From contig NC_014506.1 of assembly GCF_000147355.1 (NCBI RefSeq), positions 186,001-250,000 of the forward strand: a stretch of 64,000 nt of DNA. The letters run 5' to 3'. Positions within the stretch are counted from its first letter, which is position 1. Each line of letters opens with the position of its first letter. The notes beneath the pieces were generated by a model. It was given only the letters and a program-made list of their open reading frames with translations. It was not told the DNA's origin and did not search any database. Below are positions 24,007 through 34,899 of this stretch, in pieces. The DNA comes from Sulfurimonas autotrophica DSM 16294 (lineage in GTDB: Bacteria > Campylobacterota > Campylobacteria > Campylobacterales > Sulfurimonadaceae). The position numbers and the translations under genes were made by a program.

Positions 24007-25107
24007 TTAATCTCCTAAAGCCCAAATGTCAAAAGGAATTATATCCACACTTGAGAGCGGATGAGAAATATTTCCCTCTTTATTCATTGTAATAACTGTA
24101 ATTTTCGTAATGCCGTAAGTAAACAAAAAGGCTTCAATGCTTTCAAGTTTTTTAAATAATCGCCGCTCATCAACAAAAGGTTTGCAGAGTATAATTTCAT
24201 CACTTTCAGGTAGATAAAAATCGACTCCTTCTTCATAATAGCACTCGGTAGATGATTTTAAAAGTTCAAGATAGACCATGTTTTCAAAGAGTTTTGCAAA
24301 GTTTTTCTCAATACTCAGCGCACTTTTTAAGGAGGTATCACACAAATAAACTTTTTTAGTTGCACGCGCGTGATTGTATTTTGGAAGCAGATGAATATAT
24401 TTTTTTTCTGCCAGAAGAGCAAATGATGCATAAAGTTTGTCTTTGGAGATTTTTCGTGTGAGTTTGAGTCTTTCGTATAAAGTAAAGGCTGAGAGTTTTT
24501 GCGACATAAATTTTGCGCATAAACACAGAATGTCAAATTCAATTTCGCTCAGAGCAAATTTTAAAACATTTTGCAGATAGACTATCCTCTCGTCCGGCGG
24601 TACCGTATGCATAGAAGCGAACCCACCAAGCTGAAAGAAATGGTTTAGTGCGCTTGAGTCATATTTATGTTCGTACGCCAAAAACTCTTCATAGTCAAGC
24701 GGATACAGTGTTAAATGCTCTAAAACATCAATATCATAAGGAATTTCACTTGTTATAATCAACTGAGAGACATTGACAAATTTAATCTCAGGGTTGTAAT
24801 TGTCCAAAACAAGCGTGTCAATTTTATTCAGATTGCAAAAAGATGCAAGTGAAGTGTTGAGTTTATCTGTATCTATGCGTATGTCTCTGCAGTTTATATA
24901 GAGATAAGAACTTTTTTTTAAAGACAAAAGATAGTTTTTTACCAAGCGGCTTTTTCCACTTTTGCTTATACCGTTGATTTGGTATGATTTGTCATCTATA
25001 AAAACTTTTCTTTGTATATATTTTTCTACATGTAAATCAGTTTTGTAAAATTCCTCAAGTAATATTTCCATAAATTTTCCAATTTTCAAACTATCTAATT
25101 GTATCAC
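24007..25107 (-). CDS. AAA-type P-loop ATPase of unknown role (DUF4143-like)
   Basis: 366 residues from ATG 25107; a second ATG at 25071 (M-E-I-L-L-E-E-F) is a plausible alternative start. Walker A G-I-S-K-S-G-K-S (46-53) and a weak Walker B T-L-V-L-D-N-Y. The order of motifs (Y-L-Y-I-N-C-R-D, then a sensor L-I-I-T-S-E-I, then a helical winged domain at 190-250 and a C-terminal nuclease-like part with Y-E-E-G-V-D-F-Y-L-P) is typical of the archaeal-type AAA_14 ATPases. Their role is not well known. It is upstream of rnhB in one operon. Confidence 0.75.
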   Translation of the reverse strand: MIQLDSLKIGKFMEILLEEFYKTDLHVEKYIQRKVFIDDKSYQINGISKSGKSRLVKNYLLSLKKSSYLYINCRDIRIDTDKLNTSLASFCNLNKIDTLVLDNYNPEIKFVNVSQLIITSEIPYDIDVLEHLTLYPLDYEEFLAYEHKYDSSALNHFFQLGGFASMHTVPPDERIVYLQNVLKFALSEIEFDILCLCAKFMSQKLSAFTLYERLKLTRKISKDKLYASFALLAEKKYIHLLPKYNHARATKKVYLCDTSLKSALSIEKNFAKLFENMVYLELLKSSTECYYEEGVDFYLPESDEIILCKPFVDERRLFKKLESIEAFLFTYGITKITVITMNKEGNISHPLSSVDIIPFDIWALGD

Positions 25108-25163
25108 TTCCTTATTAAAAGGAAATAAATTATAGATAAAATCGATTTTTAACGCCTAAATCC

Positions 25164-25192
25164 TTGAATATTTGTACTGCTTTGAGTATAAT
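25164..25192 (+). promoter_or_regulatory. Promoter of the S10-spc ribosomal operon
   Basis: -35 TTGAAT at 25164-25169, 17-bp spacer, -10 TATAAT at 25187-25192. This is the most complete sigma-70-type promoter in the window. The leader of about 50 bases contains a small GTTGG/CCAAC hairpin (near 25208-25226) and AGAAGGA before the rpsJ ATG. No S10-leader-type L4 binding structure is evident in so short a leader. Confidence 0.75.
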
Positions 25193-25248
25193 TCCGTTCC
25201 CTTAAAATAGTTGGGCTAGGATCCAACGAGTTCTTTAGAAGGAAAAAC

Positions 25249-25560
25249 ATGGAAAAAATTCGTTTAAAATTGAAAGCTTACGATCATCGTGTATTAGATA
25301 GATCAGTAGCGTCAATCGTTGAGGCTGTAAAGCGTACAGGTGCCGTAATTCGTGGTCCAATACCTTTACCAACAAAAATTCGTAAATATACAGTATTGAA
25401 ATCAGTTCACGTTAACAAAAAAGCTCGTGAGCAGTTTGAAATTCGTATGCACGCAAGAATGATCGACATCGTTTCTGCAACACCGGAAACAGTAGATTCA
25501 TTAATGAAACTAGATCTTGCACCGGAAGTGGACGTTGAAGTTCGCTCTATGGACAAATAG
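25249..25560 (+). CDS. rpsJ: 30S ribosomal protein S10
   Basis: 103 residues, full length. Begins [12 protein letters not shown] and carries G-P-I-P-L-P-T-K, the long loop that reaches into the 30S head; S10 also serves as NusE in antitermination. First gene of a plus-strand ribosomal operon running unbroken to 35896. Strong ribosome site AAGGA. Confidence 0.99.
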   Translation: MEKIRLKLKAYDHRVLDRSVASIVEAVKRTGAVIRGPIPLPTKIRKYTVLKSVHVNKKAREQFEIRMHARMIDIVSATPETVDSLMKLDLAPEVDVEVRSMDK

Positions 25561-25568
25561 GAGTAATC

Positions 25569-26144
25569 GTGGAATATATTGTTGAAAAAATCGGTATGAG
25601 CCGTACTATCACAGTTCCGTCTAAGCCAGTTACTCTATTAAGAGTTTTAGACGCGAAAGTATGTGAAGTAAATGAAGGTACTGCGATTGTAGCTTACAAT
25701 AGCGGTAAAAAAATGAATAAAGCAATTGAAGGTCAACAGAAGAAATACAACCTTCCAACTGAATTTAACCGTTTCGTTACTTTAGAAGTAGCAAACGCCG
25801 AAGCTGGTGATTTAGATTTAGCTCCATTAGCAGATGCTAGTGCAGTGAAAACTACTTTCAACACAAAAGGTCGTGGTTTTTCAGGTGCGATGAAGCGTTG
25901 GAATTTCGGTGGTGGTCCTGCATCTCACGGCCATAGATTTGGTCGTAGAACAGGTTCTATCGGTAATGCTGAATGGCCAGGTCGTGTAATGAAAGGTAAG
26001 AAAATGCCTGGACAATACGGAAATACACAAAACAGTGTAAAAAATGAGATCGTTTCTTTCGATGCTGAAAACAAAATCATTGCGGTTTTAGGTTCAGTTT
26101 CAGGTGCTAACGGTGCTCTAGGTCGTGTAAAGGTAGCTAAATAA
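25569..26144 (+). CDS. rplC: 50S ribosomal protein L3
   Basis: 191 residues, GTG start at 25569 with AGGAG upstream; begins [12 protein letters not shown]. Contains the central extension [12 protein letters not shown] and M-P-G-Q-Y-G that approaches the peptidyl transferase centre (the usual methylated Q region). Overlaps rplD by one base. Confidence 0.98.
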   Translation: MEYIVEKIGMSRTITVPSKPVTLLRVLDAKVCEVNEGTAIVAYNSGKKMNKAIEGQQKKYNLPTEFNRFVTLEVANAEAGDLDLAPLADASAVKTTFNTKGRGFSGAMKRWNFGGGPASHGHRFGRRTGSIGNAEWPGRVMKGKKMPGQYGNTQNSVKNEIVSFDAENKIIAVLGSVSGANGALGRVKVAK

Positions 26145-26758
26145 TGAGCGCAATCGTTTTAAATGAAAAAATGGAAAAAGCATCTGAGTTAGCATTACCA
26201 GAGGCATTCTCTGGAATTAACCCTCATAACCTTTACCTTTATGTAAAGTCTGCTCAAGCTGCACAACGTGCTAATACAGCGACAACTAAAGGTAGAAGTG
26301 AAGTACGTGGTGGTGGTAAAAAACCATGGGCTCAAAAAGGTGGCGGACGTGCTCGTGCAGGTTCTCGTCGTTCTCCTATATTCGTAGGTGGTGGTAAAGC
26401 TTTTGGTTCAAAAAATAACCATAACTACGATTTAAAAGTAAATAAAAAGCAGAAAAAACTTGCTTTAAACTTTGCTTTAAATGAGCATGCACAAAATGGT
26501 ACTCTTTTTATAGTAGACAGCATCTCTGTTGAGTCTGGTAAAACTAAAGACGCTGCAGCAATGTTCAAAGCTTTAGGTCAAAGAGATACACTTTTTGTTA
26601 AATCTTTATTGGACGAGCCAACATTTTTAGCGTTTGAGAACTTACATCAAACTTATGTTGTTGAATCTAATGAGTTAAACGCATACTTAGCTGCTAACTA
26701 TCGCTCAATCGTGATAGAAAAAGCTGTATGGGAAACTTTAACAAGTGAGGCTAAGTAA
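26144..26758 (+). CDS. rplD: 50S ribosomal protein L4
   Basis: 204 residues. The exit-tunnel loop with [17 protein letters not shown] is intact. In other bacteria L4 also represses the S10 operon. The start overlaps rplC (TAATG) and the stop overlaps rplW in the same way. Confidence 0.98.
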   Translation: MSAIVLNEKMEKASELALPEAFSGINPHNLYLYVKSAQAAQRANTATTKGRSEVRGGGKKPWAQKGGGRARAGSRRSPIFVGGGKAFGSKNNHNYDLKVNKKQKKLALNFALNEHAQNGTLFIVDSISVESGKTKDAAAMFKALGQRDTLFVKSLLDEPTFLAFENLHQTYVVESNELNAYLAANYRSIVIEKAVWETLTSEAK

Positions 26759-27039
26759 TGGCTGATATTACAGATATTAAATCTATTTTATATACAGAAA
26801 AGACTTTAGGTTTACAAGAAGATGGTGTTATAGTTGTTCAAACTTCACCACGTATGAGTAAAACAGGTCTTAAAGAGGTGTTTAGAGAGTATTTCGGAAT
26901 TATTCCAACAAAGATTAACTCTTTAAATCAAAGCGGAAAAGTAAAACGTTTCCGTGGTGTACAAGGTAAACAGAATGATTTCAAAAAGTTTTATGTTACT
27001 TTACCTGAGGGTGCACAAATAGAAAGTTTGGCGGTATAA
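26758..27039 (+). CDS. rplW: 50S ribosomal protein L23
   Basis: 93 residues; Y-T-E-K-T-L near the N-terminus and P-T-K-I-N-S-L-N...G-K-V-K-R-F-R match the family. It lies at the tunnel exit and docks trigger factor and SRP. One base overlap with rplD and one base gap to rplB. Confidence 0.97.
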   Translation: MADITDIKSILYTEKTLGLQEDGVIVVQTSPRMSKTGLKEVFREYFGIIPTKINSLNQSGKVKRFRGVQGKQNDFKKFYVTLPEGAQIESLAV

Positions 27040-27040
27040 G

Positions 27041-27886
27041 ATGGCAATTAAAACTTATAGACCGATAACTCCGTCTCGTCGTTTTTATACGAATGTAGAC
27101 AGTTCAGATATTACTGCTAAAGCTAGTGTTCGTTCATTATTAGTAAAACTTCCAACAACTGCTGGTCGTAACAATAATGGTCGTATTACATCTCGTCACC
27201 GTCAAGCTGGTGCGAAAAAGCTTTACCGTATTGTTGATTTTAAAAGAAATAAATTTGGTGTATCTGGTACTGTATCTGCAATTGAGTATGATCCATACCG
27301 TAACTGTCGTATCGCATTAATTACTTATGCTGATGGTGAAAAAAGATATATTCTACAACCAAAAGGTTTAAATGTTGGAGATACAGTTGAGTCTGCAGAA
27401 TCTGGTTTAGATGTTAAACCGGGTAATACGATGAAACTTCAAAACATTCCTGTTGGTACACTTGTACATAATGTTGAGTTAAAAGTTGGCAAAGGCGGAC
27501 AAATGGTTCGTTCAGCTGGAACTTCTGCTCAGATTATGGGTCGTGATGGAAAGTATGTATCTTTACGTATGCCTTCATCAGAAATGCGTTTAGTACTTGG
27601 TGAGTGTTTAGCTACTGTTGGAAGTGTTGGTAATGAAGAATTTGCAAACATTGTTATTGCAAAAGCTGGTCGTCAACGTCACCTTGGTATTCGTCCACAG
27701 ACTCGTGGTTCTGCAATGAACCCGATTGATCACCCGCATGGTGGTGGTGAAGGTAAAACGAACTCAGGTCGTCATCCAGTTACTCCTTGGGGTAAACCAA
27801 CTAAGGGTGCTAAAACTCGTCGTAAGAAAGCTAGTGATAAATTAATTATTACTCGCCGTAAACCAAATGCTAAAAGGGTAGGTTAA
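27041..27886 (+). CDS. rplB: 50S ribosomal protein L2
   Basis: 281 residues, slightly longer than in E. coli. [12 protein letters not shown] near the N-terminus, and the C-terminal [13 protein letters not shown] with the conserved histidine needed for peptidyl transfer and subunit joining. Basic C-terminal tail. Part of the S10 operon. Confidence 0.98.
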   Translation: MAIKTYRPITPSRRFYTNVDSSDITAKASVRSLLVKLPTTAGRNNNGRITSRHRQAGAKKLYRIVDFKRNKFGVSGTVSAIEYDPYRNCRIALITYADGEKRYILQPKGLNVGDTVESAESGLDVKPGNTMKLQNIPVGTLVHNVELKVGKGGQMVRSAGTSAQIMGRDGKYVSLRMPSSEMRLVLGECLATVGSVGNEEFANIVIAKAGRQRHLGIRPQTRGSAMNPIDHPHGGGEGKTNSGRHPVTPWGKPTKGAKTRRKKASDKLIITRRKPNAKRVG

Positions 27887-27888
27887 TA

Positions 27889-28164
27889 ATGGCTCGTTCA
27901 GTAAAAAAAGGTCCATTCGTAGATGATCATTTAATGAAAAAAGTGGAGGCTATGAAAGCCGAAGCGAAGAAAAAACCTATTAAAACTTGGTCAAGAAGAT
28001 CTATGGTTCTTCCTGATATGGTTGGTTTGACAATAAATGTTCATAATGGTCGCCAATTTGTTCCTGTATATGTTACAGAGAACCACATTGGTTATAAACT
28101 TGGTGAATTTGCACCAACTCGTACATTCAAGGGCCACAAGGGCTCTGTTCAGAAGAAGGGGTAG
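27889..28164 (+). CDS. rpsS: 30S ribosomal protein S19
   Basis: 91 residues; begins [11 protein letters not shown] and ends with the [10 protein letters not shown] tail that contacts the A-site finger region. Two bases after rplB and two before rplV. Confidence 0.98.
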   Translation: MARSVKKGPFVDDHLMKKVEAMKAEAKKKPIKTWSRRSMVLPDMVGLTINVHNGRQFVPVYVTENHIGYKLGEFAPTRTFKGHKGSVQKKG

Positions 28165-28166
28165 TC

Positions 28167-28484
28167 ATGGCTAGAGCATTATTAAAATTTATCCGTGTAT
28201 CACCTATCAAATCTCGTCTTATTGCGCGTGAAGTGCAGGGTATGAATGCTGAAGAAGCTATGGCAGCTTTAGAATTCACTCCAAATAAGGCGGCAAAAAT
28301 TATCTCTAAAGTAATTGCATCTGCAGTTGCTAACAGTGGTAGTGAAGCTGAAGATTGTGTAATTACATCATGTCGTGTTGACAATGGTCCAGTACTTAAA
28401 CGTTTCCGCCCACGTGCTCGTGGTATGGCGTCTGGTATTAGAAAACCAACAGCACATATCTTAGTAGAAGTAGAGGGTAAATAG
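28167..28484 (+). CDS. rplV: 50S ribosomal protein L22
   Basis: 105 residues; [13 protein letters not shown] near the N-terminus, and the tunnel beta-hairpin around [11 protein letters not shown], where macrolide-resistance changes arise in other species. One base gap before rpsC. Confidence 0.98.
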   Translation: MARALLKFIRVSPIKSRLIAREVQGMNAEEAMAALEFTPNKAAKIISKVIASAVANSGSEAEDCVITSCRVDNGPVLKRFRPRARGMASGIRKPTAHILVEVEGK

Positions 28485-28485
28485 T

Positions 28486-29202
28486 ATGGGTCAAAAAGTT
28501 AATCCTATTGGTTTACGTCTTGGTATCAACCGCAACTGGGAATCTCGTTGGTTTCCTAATTTTAAAACTGCTCCGGCAGCTTTAGGTGAAGATCACAAGA
28601 TAAGAACATTTTTGAAAAAAGAGCTTTACTATGCTGGTGTTTCTAACATCATCATTGAAAGAACAGTAAAAAGACTTCGTGTAACTATCGTTGCAGCACG
28701 TCCTGGTATTATTATCGGGAAGAAAGGTGCAGATATAGAGAAGTTAAAAACTGCTGTTCAAAAACTTGTTGGTAAAACTGTATCTATTAATATCAAAGAA
28801 GAGAAAAAAGCACAAACTTCAGCACAATTAGTTGCTGAAAATGTTGCTACTCAGTTAGAACGTCGTGTTGCATTCCGTAGAGCTATGAAAAAAGTTATGC
28901 AAGGTGCACAGCGTTCTGGTGCTAAAGGTATCAAAGTTGCAGTTGCAGGTCGTTTGGGCGGTGCTGAAATGGCACGTACTGAATGGTACTTAGAGGGACG
29001 TGTTCCTCTTCATACTCTTCGTGCAAAAATTGATTACGGTTTCGCTGAAGCTCATACTACTTATGGAATCATAGGTGTTAAAGTATGGATTTTCAAAGGG
29101 GAAGTACTTACTAAAGGTATTCCTGCAGAAGCTAAAGAAGAGAAAAAAGAGCGTCGTGGTAGAAAACCAGTTAGACGCGAAAATAGTGAAAAGGCTGAAT
29201 AA
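28486..29202 (+). CDS. rpsC: 30S ribosomal protein S3
   Basis: 238 residues. [12 protein letters not shown] start, KH domain with I-I-I-G-K-K-G, and [15 protein letters not shown] in the C-terminal half. The tail is extended and lysine/glutamate-rich ([10 protein letters not shown]). It lies at the mRNA entry site. Confidence 0.98.
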   Translation: MGQKVNPIGLRLGINRNWESRWFPNFKTAPAALGEDHKIRTFLKKELYYAGVSNIIIERTVKRLRVTIVAARPGIIIGKKGADIEKLKTAVQKLVGKTVSINIKEEKKAQTSAQLVAENVATQLERRVAFRRAMKKVMQGAQRSGAKGIKVAVAGRLGGAEMARTEWYLEGRVPLHTLRAKIDYGFAEAHTTYGIIGVKVWIFKGEVLTKGIPAEAKEEKKERRGRKPVRRENSEKAE

Positions 29203-29210
29203 TCATGTTA

Positions 29211-29630
29211 ATGCCAAAAAGAACAAAATATCGTAAAGTAATGAAAGGACGTAACCGTGGTTACGCTCGTTCTGGCTATAAATTATCTTTTGGTGACATC
29301 GCATTTAAAGCGGTAGAAGCTGGCCGTATCAACTCACGTCAGATTGAGTCGGCTCGTATTTCTGCAACTCGTCACATTAAAAGACAAGGTAAGATTTGGA
29401 TTCGTGTATTCCCTGCCAAGCCGTTAACTGCAAAACCTCTTGAAACTCGTATGGGTAAAGGTAAGGGTGCTGTTGACCAATGGGTTATGAATATTAAACC
29501 AGGTCGTATAATCTTTGAAATGGGTGGTGTACCAGAAGAGATTGCTCGTGAAGCATTAACTCTTGCTATGCATAAACTACCATTCAAATGTAAAATTGTT
29601 ACTGCGGAGATGAACAATGAAATATTCTGA
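29211..29630 (+). CDS. rplP: 50S ribosomal protein L16
   Basis: 139 residues starting at ATG 29211 (M-P-K-R-T-K-Y-R-K); the ATG at 29205 would add M-L and is less likely given the conserved N-terminus of the family. [10 protein letters not shown] and P-G-R-I-I-F-E-M are diagnostic. It binds near the A-site. The last 14 bases overlap rpmC. Confidence 0.97.
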   Translation: MPKRTKYRKVMKGRNRGYARSGYKLSFGDIAFKAVEAGRINSRQIESARISATRHIKRQGKIWIRVFPAKPLTAKPLETRMGKGKGAVDQWVMNIKPGRIIFEMGGVPEEIAREALTLAMHKLPFKCKIVTAEMNNEIF

Positions 29631-29805
29631 TTTAGCAGAAAAAAGTTCAGCAGAGCTTCAAGCAATGCTTAAAGAGAAAAAGACTGAACTGTTTACTTTA
29701 AAAATTAAACAAAAAATGATGCAATTACAAAATACTAGCGAACTTCGTGTTGCTAAAAAAGATATTGCTAGAATGAATACTGCACTTGCTGCAGTAGCAA
29801 AGTAG
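29617..29805 (+). CDS. rpmC: 50S ribosomal protein L29
   Basis: 62 residues, two-helix protein (A-E-K-S-S-A-E-L-Q, then [13 protein letters not shown]). Starts inside rplP, so it is probably coupled. Located at the tunnel exit with L23. Confidence 0.96.
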   Translation: MKYSDLAEKSSAELQAMLKEKKTELFTLKIKQKMMQLQNTSELRVAKKDIARMNTALAAVAK

Positions 29806-29814
29806 GGGCGAGCG

Positions 29815-30060
29815 ATGGCTAATAAGCGTGAAATTCAAGGTAACGTAATTAAAATTGCAGGCGATAAAACAGTAACTATAGTTGTTGAACGTCGTGTAAT
29901 GCATCCTCGTTATCATAAAGTTGTAAAGCGTTTCAAAAAGTACCTGGTACATGATGAACGTAATGAAGTAAAAGTTGGAGACGAGATTATTGCAATCGAG
30001 TGTCGTCCACTTTCTAAGACTAAATCTTTTAGACTTAAATCAGTTGTAAAAGGAGCGTAG
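29815..30060 (+). CDS. rpsQ: 30S ribosomal protein S17
   Basis: 81 residues; K-R-E-I-Q-G-N-V...[10 protein letters not shown] and [11 protein letters not shown] are the family motifs. Primary 16S-binding protein. Two bases before rplN. Confidence 0.97.
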   Translation: MANKREIQGNVIKIAGDKTVTIVVERRVMHPRYHKVVKRFKKYLVHDERNEVKVGDEIIAIECRPLSKTKSFRLKSVVKGA

Positions 30061-30062
30061 TA

Positions 30063-30431
30063 ATGATTCAAGGTTTTACTCGTTTAAATGTAGCTGATAA
30101 TACAGGTGCTAAAGAGATTATGTGTATTAAGGTACTTGGCGGTTCTAAGCGTCGTTATGCATCAGTAGGTGACGTTATCGTTGCTTCTGTAAAAAAAGCG
30201 ATTCCAACTGCTAAAGTTAAAAAAGGTAAAGTTGTAAAAGCTGTTGTTGTTAGAACTCATAAAGAAGTTCAGCGTGAAAACGGTTCATTAATTCGTTTTG
30301 ATGACAATGCAGCAGTTATACTTGATGACAAGAGAGAGCCTATTGGTACTCGTATTTTCGGACCAATCGGTCGTGAAGTACGTTACGCAGGATTCATGAA
30401 AATTGTATCTCTTGCACCGGAGGTTGTTTAA
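30063..30431 (+). CDS. rplN: 50S ribosomal protein L14
   Basis: 122 residues; begins [16 protein letters not shown] and contains R-F-D-D-N-A-A-V-I. Forms an inter-subunit bridge; RsfS binding site in other bacteria. The stop overlaps the rplX start by one base. Confidence 0.98.
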   Translation: MIQGFTRLNVADNTGAKEIMCIKVLGGSKRRYASVGDVIVASVKKAIPTAKVKKGKVVKAVVVRTHKEVQRENGSLIRFDDNAAVILDDKREPIGTRIFGPIGREVRYAGFMKIVSLAPEVV

Positions 30432-30661
30432 TGGCAAAGTTTAATTTCAAAAAAGGCGATATGGTAGAAATTATCGCTGGAGATGACAAAGGTACAAAAG
30501 CAGCAGTAGTTGCAGTGTTTCCTAAGAAAAACAAAGTAATCGTTGAGGGTTGTAAAATAGCTAAAAAAGCTGTGAAACCAACTGAAGAGAACGCTAAAGG
30601 TGGGCATATCAATAAAGAGATGCCAATCGATGTTTCAAACGTACGTAAAGTGGAGGCATAA
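30431..30661 (+). CDS. rplX: 50S ribosomal protein L24
   Basis: 76 residues, KOW motif (K-K-G-D-M-V-E-I-I-A-G-D-D-K-G). It starts assembly of the 50S subunit. Shorter than E. coli L24 (104) as in relatives. Four bases before rplE. Confidence 0.97.
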   Translation: MAKFNFKKGDMVEIIAGDDKGTKAAVVAVFPKKNKVIVEGCKIAKKAVKPTEENAKGGHINKEMPIDVSNVRKVEA

Positions 30662-30665
30662 TTAG

Positions 30666-31211
30666 ATGGCTCGTTTAAAAGAAAAATATTTAGCTCTTAA
30701 GCCAGAGATCCAAGCAGCTTTAGATATCAAAAATGTAATGCAGATTCCTGCATTCGATAAAATTGTTATCTCTGTTGGTGCTGGTTTTGCTATGAAAGAT
30801 AACAAACTAATTCAAAATATTGAAGATACAATCACTACAATAGCTGGTCAAAAAGCTTCTACTGTAATTGCTAAGAAATCTGTTGCAGGTTTTAAAGTAC
30901 GTGAAGGTATGCCGGTAGGTATTCGTGTCACACTTCGTGGTGAAAATATGTATAACTTCTTCGATCGCCTAGTAGCTATCGCACTTCCACGTGTGAAAGA
31001 TTTCCGTGGTGTTCCAAGAAATGGTTTTGACGGTCGTGGTAACTATAACTTCGGTCTTCAAGAACAACTTATTTTCCCTGAGATTAGTTATGATTCAATC
31101 ATGCAGATTCACGGTATGAATATCACAGTTGTTACAACTGCTGATTCAGACAAGGCAGCATTTACTCTATTAGAGAAAATGGGAATGCCTTTTACTAAAG
31201 GGAGCAACTAA
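30666..31211 (+). CDS. rplE: 50S ribosomal protein L5
   Basis: 181 residues; [26 protein letters not shown] and F-R-G-V are typical. Binds 5S rRNA and P-site tRNA. The stop overlaps rpsN by one base. Confidence 0.98.
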   Translation: MARLKEKYLALKPEIQAALDIKNVMQIPAFDKIVISVGAGFAMKDNKLIQNIEDTITTIAGQKASTVIAKKSVAGFKVREGMPVGIRVTLRGENMYNFFDRLVAIALPRVKDFRGVPRNGFDGRGNYNFGLQEQLIFPEISYDSIMQIHGMNITVVTTADSDKAAFTLLEKMGMPFTKGSN

Positions 31212-31396
31212 TGGCTAAAAAGTCTATGATAGCTAAAGCTGCGAGAACTCCAAAATTCAAAGTACGTGCATATACACGTTGTCAGATTTGTGGTCGTCCA
31301 CACTCTGTATTGAGAGATTTTGGAATTTGTCGTATCTGTTTTAGAAAAATGGCAAACGAAGGTTTAATACCAGGTGTTAGAAAGTCAAGCTGGTAG
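31211..31396 (+). CDS. rpsN: 30S ribosomal protein S14, zinc-binding type
   Basis: 61 residues, the short C+ form: zinc ligands C24, C27, C40 and C43 (C-Q-I-C and C-R-I-C). A zinc-free paralogue is not in the window. A 63-base gap follows before rpsH, the largest inside this operon; it contains no gene. Confidence 0.98.
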   Translation: MAKKSMIAKAARTPKFKVRAYTRCQICGRPHSVLRDFGICRICFRKMANEGLIPGVRKSSW

Positions 31397-31459
31397 AAAC
31401 CAGTTTGAAACTCCTAACAGTAGCAGTCGAAAGATTTGCAAATATTAAGGAAAATATAA

Positions 31460-31858
31460 ATGGCAATTAATGATTTAGTATCAGATGCGTTAACACGTAT
31501 TCGTAATGCTGGTATGAGAAGATTACCGGTTACAACTTTAGTGCACTCTAAGAGTGTTGAAGCTGTAGCAAATATCTTAGTAGATAAAGGTTACATTGAA
31601 TCTTGTAATGTAATCGAAGACGGCGTAAAGAAAACTGTCAAAGTTGTACTTAAGTACGGTGAAGATGGTAAAACTGTAATCAATGAGATGAAAAGAATTT
31701 CTAAGCCTGGTAGACGTGTTTATCAAGGTAAAGAAGATATAAAACGTTTCAAAAATGGTTACGGAACTATTATTGTTAGTACATCACACGGCGTTCTACC
31801 AAATGACAAAGCTTATGAGCTTGGTATTGGTGGTGAAGTTATGTGTACGGTTTGGTAG
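31460..31858 (+). CDS. rpsH: 30S ribosomal protein S8
   Basis: 132 residues; D-A-L-T-R-I-R-N-A at the N-terminus and S-T-S-H-G-V-L near the C-terminus, the 16S helix 21 binding part. In other bacteria it represses the spc operon by binding near rplE mRNA. Confidence 0.98.
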   Translation: MAINDLVSDALTRIRNAGMRRLPVTTLVHSKSVEAVANILVDKGYIESCNVIEDGVKKTVKVVLKYGEDGKTVINEMKRISKPGRRVYQGKEDIKRFKNGYGTIIVSTSHGVLPNDKAYELGIGGEVMCTVW

Positions 31859-31867
31859 GGAGATAAC

Positions 31868-32404
31868 ATGTCAAGAATTGGAAAAAATCCTGTAGAATTT
31901 GCTAGTGACATTAGTGTTACTACAAATGGAAATGTTATAACTTTTGCTAAAGGCAAAAATAGTGTTGATTTAGATACTAAGGGTTATGTTACTTTCGAAG
32001 TAGAAGGAAACACTTTAACTTTTAAAAATCTTTCAGATTCTCGTGAGCATAGAGCTTTCTGGGGAACTTTTAGAGCATTGGCTCAAAATATCGTTACTGG
32101 TTTAACTACTGGTTATTCTAAGCAATTAGAAATTAATGGTGTTGGTTATAGAGCTGCTGTTAAAGGAAAAGTTTTAAATCTACAACTTGGTTTCTCTCAT
32201 GATATTAATTATGAGTTACCTGAAGGTTTAGAAGCAAGCGTTGAAAAGAATGTTATTACTCTTAAAAGCCATGACAAACAAATGTTAGGTCAAGCTGCTG
32301 CTGAGATTAGATCATTTCGTCCACCAGAGCCTTACAAAGGTAAAGGTGTTAAATACATAGATGAGCATATCGTGCGTAAAGCCGGTAAAACTGCTAAGAA
32401 ATAA
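31868..32404 (+). CDS. rplF: 50S ribosomal protein L6
   Basis: 178 residues with the two tandem RNA-binding folds: M-S-R-I-G-K-N-P-V at the start, and [12 protein letters not shown] near the C-terminus. Located near the GTPase-associated centre. Confidence 0.98.
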   Translation: MSRIGKNPVEFASDISVTTNGNVITFAKGKNSVDLDTKGYVTFEVEGNTLTFKNLSDSREHRAFWGTFRALAQNIVTGLTTGYSKQLEINGVGYRAAVKGKVLNLQLGFSHDINYELPEGLEASVEKNVITLKSHDKQMLGQAAAEIRSFRPPEPYKGKGVKYIDEHIVRKAGKTAKK

Positions 32405-32417
32405 GGGAGGAAGATAA

Positions 32418-32774
32418 ATGAATGCTAAAGTATTAAAGAATAAAATAGCTAACCGTTTAAAGCGTAAGCGTCGTATTCGTGCAAAAATTCACGGTAGTGC
32501 TACACTTCCTCGTGTTTCTGTATTTAAATCAAACCGTTACCTAAGTGTACAGGCAATTGATGATGCAACTGCAACAACAATTTGTTCACTACACTCAAAG
32601 GCTACTGGTCACAAAGCGAACAAAGAAGGTGCTGCTGCACTTGGTGAAGCATTTGCTGCTAAACTAAAAGAAGCAAACATCTCTGAGATTGTATTTGACC
32701 GTAATGGTTACCAATATCACGGCGTAATTGCTGCATTTGGTGACGCAGTTCGTGCAAACGAAATTAAGTTCTAG
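32418..32774 (+). CDS. rplR: 50S ribosomal protein L18
   Basis: 118 residues; basic N-terminus [22 protein letters not shown], and D-R-N-G-Y-Q-Y-H-G near the end. 5S rRNA-binding partner of L5. Good ribosome site (GGGAGG). Confidence 0.98.
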   Translation: MNAKVLKNKIANRLKRKRRIRAKIHGSATLPRVSVFKSNRYLSVQAIDDATATTICSLHSKATGHKANKEGAAALGEAFAAKLKEANISEIVFDRNGYQYHGVIAAFGDAVRANEIKF

Positions 32775-32780
32775 GAGCGC

Positions 32781-33230
32781 ATGGCTATGACAGAAATCAA
32801 TAGAGATGAATTTGAAGAATCAATTGTAAATATTGGTCGTGTAACTAAAGTTGTTAAGGGTGGTAGACGTTTTCGTTTTACTGCACTTATCGTTGTTGGT
32901 AACAAAAACGGTACTGTAGGTTACGGTGTTGGTAAAGCAAAAGAAGTTCCTGACGCTATACGTAAAGCCGTAGATAATGCTTTTAAAAATTTAACAACTG
33001 TTAAAATAAAAGGTTCTACAATAGCACACGATATTGAGCATAAATATAATGCTTCTCGTGTATTACTAAAGCCAGCATCAGAAGGTACTGGTGTTATCGC
33101 CGGTGGAGCTGCTCGTCCAGTTCTTGAACTTGCAGGTGTACAAGATATACTTACAAAATCAATCGGTTCAAACAATCCAAACACACTAGTACGTGCTACA
33201 ATCGAAGCACTATCTCGTATAAAAGGATAG
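32781..33230 (+). CDS. rpsE: 30S ribosomal protein S5
   Basis: 149 residues; [14 protein letters not shown] (double-stranded RNA-binding part), [11 protein letters not shown] and V-I-A-G-G-A-A-R. It influences decoding fidelity. rplO follows after 3 bases, leaving no room for rpmD (L30), which is normally between them. Confidence 0.98.
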   Translation: MAMTEINRDEFEESIVNIGRVTKVVKGGRRFRFTALIVVGNKNGTVGYGVGKAKEVPDAIRKAVDNAFKNLTTVKIKGSTIAHDIEHKYNASRVLLKPASEGTGVIAGGAARPVLELAGVQDILTKSIGSNNPNTLVRATIEALSRIKG

Positions 33231-33233
33231 AAA

Positions 33234-33632
33234 ATGGGTATTGAAAACTTAACACCTGCAGAGGGTTCAACAGCTAATCGTAAGCGTGTTGGACGCGGTC
33301 AAGGTTCTGGTACTGGTAAGACTGCCGCTCGTGGTCAAAAAGGTCAGAAATCTCGTTCAGGTTACAAAAGAAAAAGAAACTTTGAGGGTGGTCAACAACC
33401 ACTTGCAAAACGTTTACCAAAAATCGGTTTTCACTCTACAGTGATAAAACCATATGTAATTAACGTTGAAAAAATCAAAGCTGTTGCAGAGCTTGGTGAA
33501 ATTACAATGGAGACAATCCGTTCAGTTCATAAAGTTGCTTCTTCAGTGACTAAAATTAAACTAGTAGGTGCTTCTGCAAAAGATTTAGCATCGAAAATTA
33601 AAGACGAAAACGTTACAACAACAGGTAACTAG
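33234..33632 (+). CDS. rplO: 50S ribosomal protein L15
   Basis: 132 residues; the glycine/arginine-rich N-terminus ([14 protein letters not shown]) and R-N-F-E-G-G-Q-Q-P are typical. A late-assembly protein. Two bases before secY. Confidence 0.98.
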   Translation: MGIENLTPAEGSTANRKRVGRGQGSGTGKTAARGQKGQKSRSGYKRKRNFEGGQQPLAKRLPKIGFHSTVIKPYVINVEKIKAVAELGEITMETIRSVHKVASSVTKIKLVGASAKDLASKIKDENVTTTGN

Positions 33633-33634
33633 TT

Positions 33635-34897
33635 GTGAATAAAAATCTAGTAAATAAGATACTTATTACTATCGGTTTTTTATTTATCTACCGCCTACTG
33701 GCTTATGTGCCGGTTCCCGGCGTAGATACAGCTGTTATTGCTTCTTTCTTCGACTCACACCAATCAGACGCATTAGGATTATTTAATATGTTCAGTGGAA
33801 ACGCTGTGCAACGATTATCTATAATCTCTTTGGGTATTATGCCTTATATCACCGCCTCAATTATTATGGAGCTTTTAGCTGCAACATTTCCGACACTTGG
33901 TCAAATGAAAAAAGAGCGCGATGGTATGGTGAAATATATGCAGATTATTCGTTATGCAACTATTGTGATAACGCTTATTCAGGCTGTTGGTGTAAGTGTG
34001 GGACTGCAAAGCTTAACTGGACCTACGGGTAACTCTGCAATTCTTGCTGATCATACTACATTTATCATGCTTTCTGCTGTTTCAATGCTTGCAGGAACAA
34101 TGTTATTAATGTGGATTGGTGAGCAAATAACACAAAGCGGCATCGGTAACGGTATTTCTCTTATTATCTTTGCAGGTATTGTTTCAGCAATTCCAAGAGC
34201 AATTGGCCAAACAATTGAAATGGTAAACACCGGTGCAATGAGTTTCATAACAGTTATTGCTATATTACTGCTAGTACTTACAACGGTAGGAATAATCATT
34301 TATGTTGAGCTGGGTGAGCGTCGTGTGCCTATTACATATGCTAAAAAGACGATGATGCAAAACCAAAACAAACGTGTAATGAATTATATTCCTATTAAAG
34401 TGAACTTGGCCGGTGTTATTCCGGTTATCTTTGCGTCTGCAATTTTAATGTTTCCGATGACTGTACTCTCAAGCAGTACAAATCCGGCTATTCAGGCAAT
34501 TGCAGATTATTTGAATCCAAATAGTTACTTTTTTAACTTTTTGACTTTTGTATTTGTTGTATTCTTCGCATTCTTTTATGCATCAATTACATTCAATGCA
34601 AAAGATATTGCAGATAACCTAAAACGTCAAGGCGGATTTATTCCAGGTATTCGTACTGGTGAAGCTACTAAAAATTTCTTAAATGAAACAGCAAGTAGAT
34701 TAACATTTACCGGTGCACTTTATCTTGGATTGGTTGCAACTTTACCTTTTATGATTATAAAAGGTATGGGTGTTCCATTCTTCTTTGGTGGTACAGCAGT
34801 TTTAATCGTTGTTCAGGTTGCACTTGATACGATGAGAAAAATTGAAGCTCAAATATATATGAGCAAATATGAAACACTAAGTGCAGTCGGTCTTTAA
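33635..34897 (+). CDS. secY: Preprotein translocase subunit SecY
   Basis: 420 residues with about ten membrane spans, GTG start at 33635. Early spans contain Y-R-L-L-A-Y-V-P-V-P-G-V and L-G-I-M-P-Y-I-T-A-S-I-I-M, and G-I-G-N-G-I-S-L-I-I-F is in the middle. The central channel of the Sec translocon. Its place after rplO is conserved across bacteria. Confidence 0.98.
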   Translation: MNKNLVNKILITIGFLFIYRLLAYVPVPGVDTAVIASFFDSHQSDALGLFNMFSGNAVQRLSIISLGIMPYITASIIMELLAATFPTLGQMKKERDGMVKYMQIIRYATIVITLIQAVGVSVGLQSLTGPTGNSAILADHTTFIMLSAVSMLAGTMLLMWIGEQITQSGIGNGISLIIFAGIVSAIPRAIGQTIEMVNTGAMSFITVIAILLLVLTTVGIIIYVELGERRVPITYAKKTMMQNQNKRVMNYIPIKVNLAGVIPVIFASAILMFPMTVLSSSTNPAIQAIADYLNPNSYFFNFLTFVFVVFFAFFYASITFNAKDIADNLKRQGGFIPGIRTGEATKNFLNETASRLTFTGALYLGLVATLPFMIIKGMGVPFFFGGTAVLIVVQVALDTMRKIEAQIYMSKYETLSAVGL

Positions 34898-34899
34898 TT

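Noticed and set aside
33230-33234. Hidden rpmD (L30) between rpsE and rplO
   Set aside because: The gap is 3 bases; no room for a gene.
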